Assembly (NCBI GenBank): GCA_016795485.1
Contig: JAEUHM010000035.1
Coordinates: forward strand, 1 to 64,000
Origin: Verrucomicrobiaceae bacterium
GTDB lineage: Bacteria; Verrucomicrobiota; Verrucomicrobiia; Verrucomicrobiales; Verrucomicrobiaceae
Reading direction: 5' to 3'
DNA: 64,000 nt
Positions 63,031 through 64,000 of the stretch are shown in pieces; the stretch's first letter is position 1; the number at the start of each line of letters is the position of its first letter. The position numbers were made by a program, and so were the translations under genes. The notes under the pieces were generated by a model. The model did no database searches, was not told the DNA's origin, and was given only the letters and a program-made list of their open reading frames with translations.

Positions 63031-64000
63031 ATGAAGTATCTTACCTCCATTCTCATCGCCCTTGCGACCACCGCAGCAGTTCCTGCCAAGGCGCAACTCT
63101 TAGCAGGCAAACCCGTCACTGCCGCTCTTCCAGTTGAGACCGACTTTCAGGGATTTGGTGGGGCAATGCCGCTGAATAACAACGGACCTGAGTATGAGTC
63201 CAAGGCGGAGCCTTTGCGGTCAGCACCTGCTCAGACCTATGAGTTCAGTCAATCGAACCTGGCCGATGTCCTCCGCTACTTGGCAACCGATGCCAAAATC
63301 AATTTCATCTCTTTGGATGCTCAAAGCACTGAGGCGGAGAAAGTAGTCACTTTCAGCATCACAGGTAGCCCCTTTACCGTGCTGGAGACGCTGTGCAAAG
63401 CTCACGGGCTGGCTTTGATTCCCGAAAACGGAATGTGGTACATTCGCCCTGCTGATGATCGCGAACTTATCGGCAAAGCTTATCAGATTCGCTACAATGC
63501 CATGGAGAAAGTCGAGAAAGTGGCCACCGCTTCAGCATTTGGATCAGGCGGGGGAGCGGGCAGCACACCAGCCATCGACCTACAGGGCGTTCAAGAGTCC
63601 TTCAAAGTGATGCCTAGCGAGCTCGTCAAAGACATCCGACGTATTCTTGACCTCCCACCAGAAGAAGAGACACAGCAAGGTGGCGCTGGTTCCGCACCTC
63701 TATTGGGCGGAGGAGGCCCAGCCCCAACGGCTGGCCCAGATGCAGGCGGAGCGGGCACTCCTGGCAATGAACTGAGCGCCACTCATAAGCCTAAGGTGCT
63801 TTGGAAGAGCGATTCCAGCACTCTCTACGTCGTAGCCACAAGGCTCCAACATCTCTGGGTGGAAGGTTACCTACAAGCTGCGGATAAAGAGCAGTCCCAG
63901 ATTGCCATAGAGGTCAAGTTCCTTGAGACGAGCCGCGATCCATCCAAGGAGTTTGGTGTCGATTGGAACTCTATTCTCGGCCAAACAGGTACTTTCTGGC
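63031..64000 (+). CDS. Secretin (GspD/PilQ-like), C-terminus beyond right edge
   Basis: The frame starts at ATG 63031 and is open to the window end (about 323 codons). The signal peptide is MKYLTSILIALATTAAVPAKAQ. An N0/STN-like domain follows (YEFSQSNLADVLRYLATDAK, VVTFSITGSPFTVLETLCKA, GMWYIRPADD). Next come N1-type segments with a Gly/Ala-rich insertion (GAGSAPLLGGGGPAPTAGP) and VEGYLQAADKEQSQIAIEVK. The last visible part, FLETSRDPSKEFGVDWNS, is the usual entry to the secretin domain. It would form the outer-membrane channel for the adjacent pilus-like system. Confidence 0.88.
   Translation, partial: MKYLTSILIALATTAAVPAKAQLLAGKPVTAALPVETDFQGFGGAMPLNNNGPEYESKAEPLRSAPAQTYEFSQSNLADVLRYLATDAKINFISLDAQSTEAEKVVTFSITGSPFTVLETLCKAHGLALIPENGMWYIRPADDRELIGKAYQIRYNAMEKVEKVATASAFGSGGGAGSTPAIDLQGVQESFKVMPSELVKDIRRILDLPPEEETQQGGAGSAPLLGGGGPAPTAGPDAGGAGTPGNELSATHKPKVLWKSDSSTLYVVATRLQHLWVEGYLQAADKEQSQIAIEVKFLETSRDPSKEFGVDWNSILGQTGTFW

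Overview
The window most likely comes from a high-GC member of the Verrucomicrobiota, probably near Verrucomicrobium/Prosthecobacter. This is inferred from gene content, not from a marker gene. The evidence is two Planctomycete-type cytochrome (PSD1, DUF1549/DUF1553) genes, five DUF1501 proteins, DUF1080, Tat-exported Gfo/Idh/MocA, sulfatases, a methyltransferase-PQQ-LamG giant, and a type IV pilus-like operon whose gene set recalls the Akkermansia Amuc_1098-1102 region. No insertion sequence, prophage or CRISPR array is visible.

Layout. 1-5.2 kb (minus): GntR/FadR regulator, PSD1 and a DUF1501 protein cut by the left edge, with a perfect 17-bp palindrome in front of the regulator. 5.2-7.1 kb (minus): a SAM methyltransferase and an exported DUF1080 protein. 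7.2-10 kb (plus): a duplicated AsnC/siroheme-decarboxylase-like protein, purB and tRNA-Asp. 10.2-10.4 kb: five exact-period 41-bp repeats. 10.6-13.3 kb: a hypothetical protein, a DUF5069 protein and an FG-GAP repeat protein, with two clear intrinsic terminators. 13.5-18 kb: a three-gene ABC importer with 4-nt overlaps, facing aroE. 19-24.3 kb (plus): a large atypical P-loop ATPase, an ECF sigma factor, and an ArsR/SRPBCC/DUF1398 group. 24.3-31.6 kb (minus): CocE-like hydrolase, DUF1501, truD and a second PSD1. 31.7-35.2 kb (plus): sterol-desaturase-type hydroxylase, Gfo/Idh oxidoreductase and a sulfatase. 35.2-40.4 kb: halogenase-like flavoprotein, LpxL-type acyltransferase, polysaccharide deacetylase, GT2 and an unassigned protein. 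40.4-48.6 kb (minus): three DUF1501 genes and the methyltransferase-PQQ-LamG protein. 48.8-52 kb: DMT exporter, WbuC cupin and a second sulfatase. 52.1-62.1 kb (minus): a ten-gene pilus or secretion operon, with a secretin diverging at 63 kb and running off the right edge.

How the genes fit together. PSD1, DUF1501, DUF1080, Gfo/Idh and sulfatase genes are the usual exported polysaccharide-degradation repertoire of this phylum. The two PSD1 loci look like duplicates, one with its own GntR switch and one with truD between its partners. The pilus-like operon carries an ATPase, PilM/N/O-like parts, a PilC/GspF platform protein, several pilin-like proteins and a divergent secretin. Its lead pilin-like protein has a Gly-Thr repeat linker and a large C-terminal domain, which suggests surface display rather than a simple fibre.

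The observations most worth following are the palindromic element translated within PSD1, the 41-bp array, the 9-bp-period repeats inside coding regions, the Gly-Thr-linked pilin, the GntR palindrome and the atypical P-loop ATPase.
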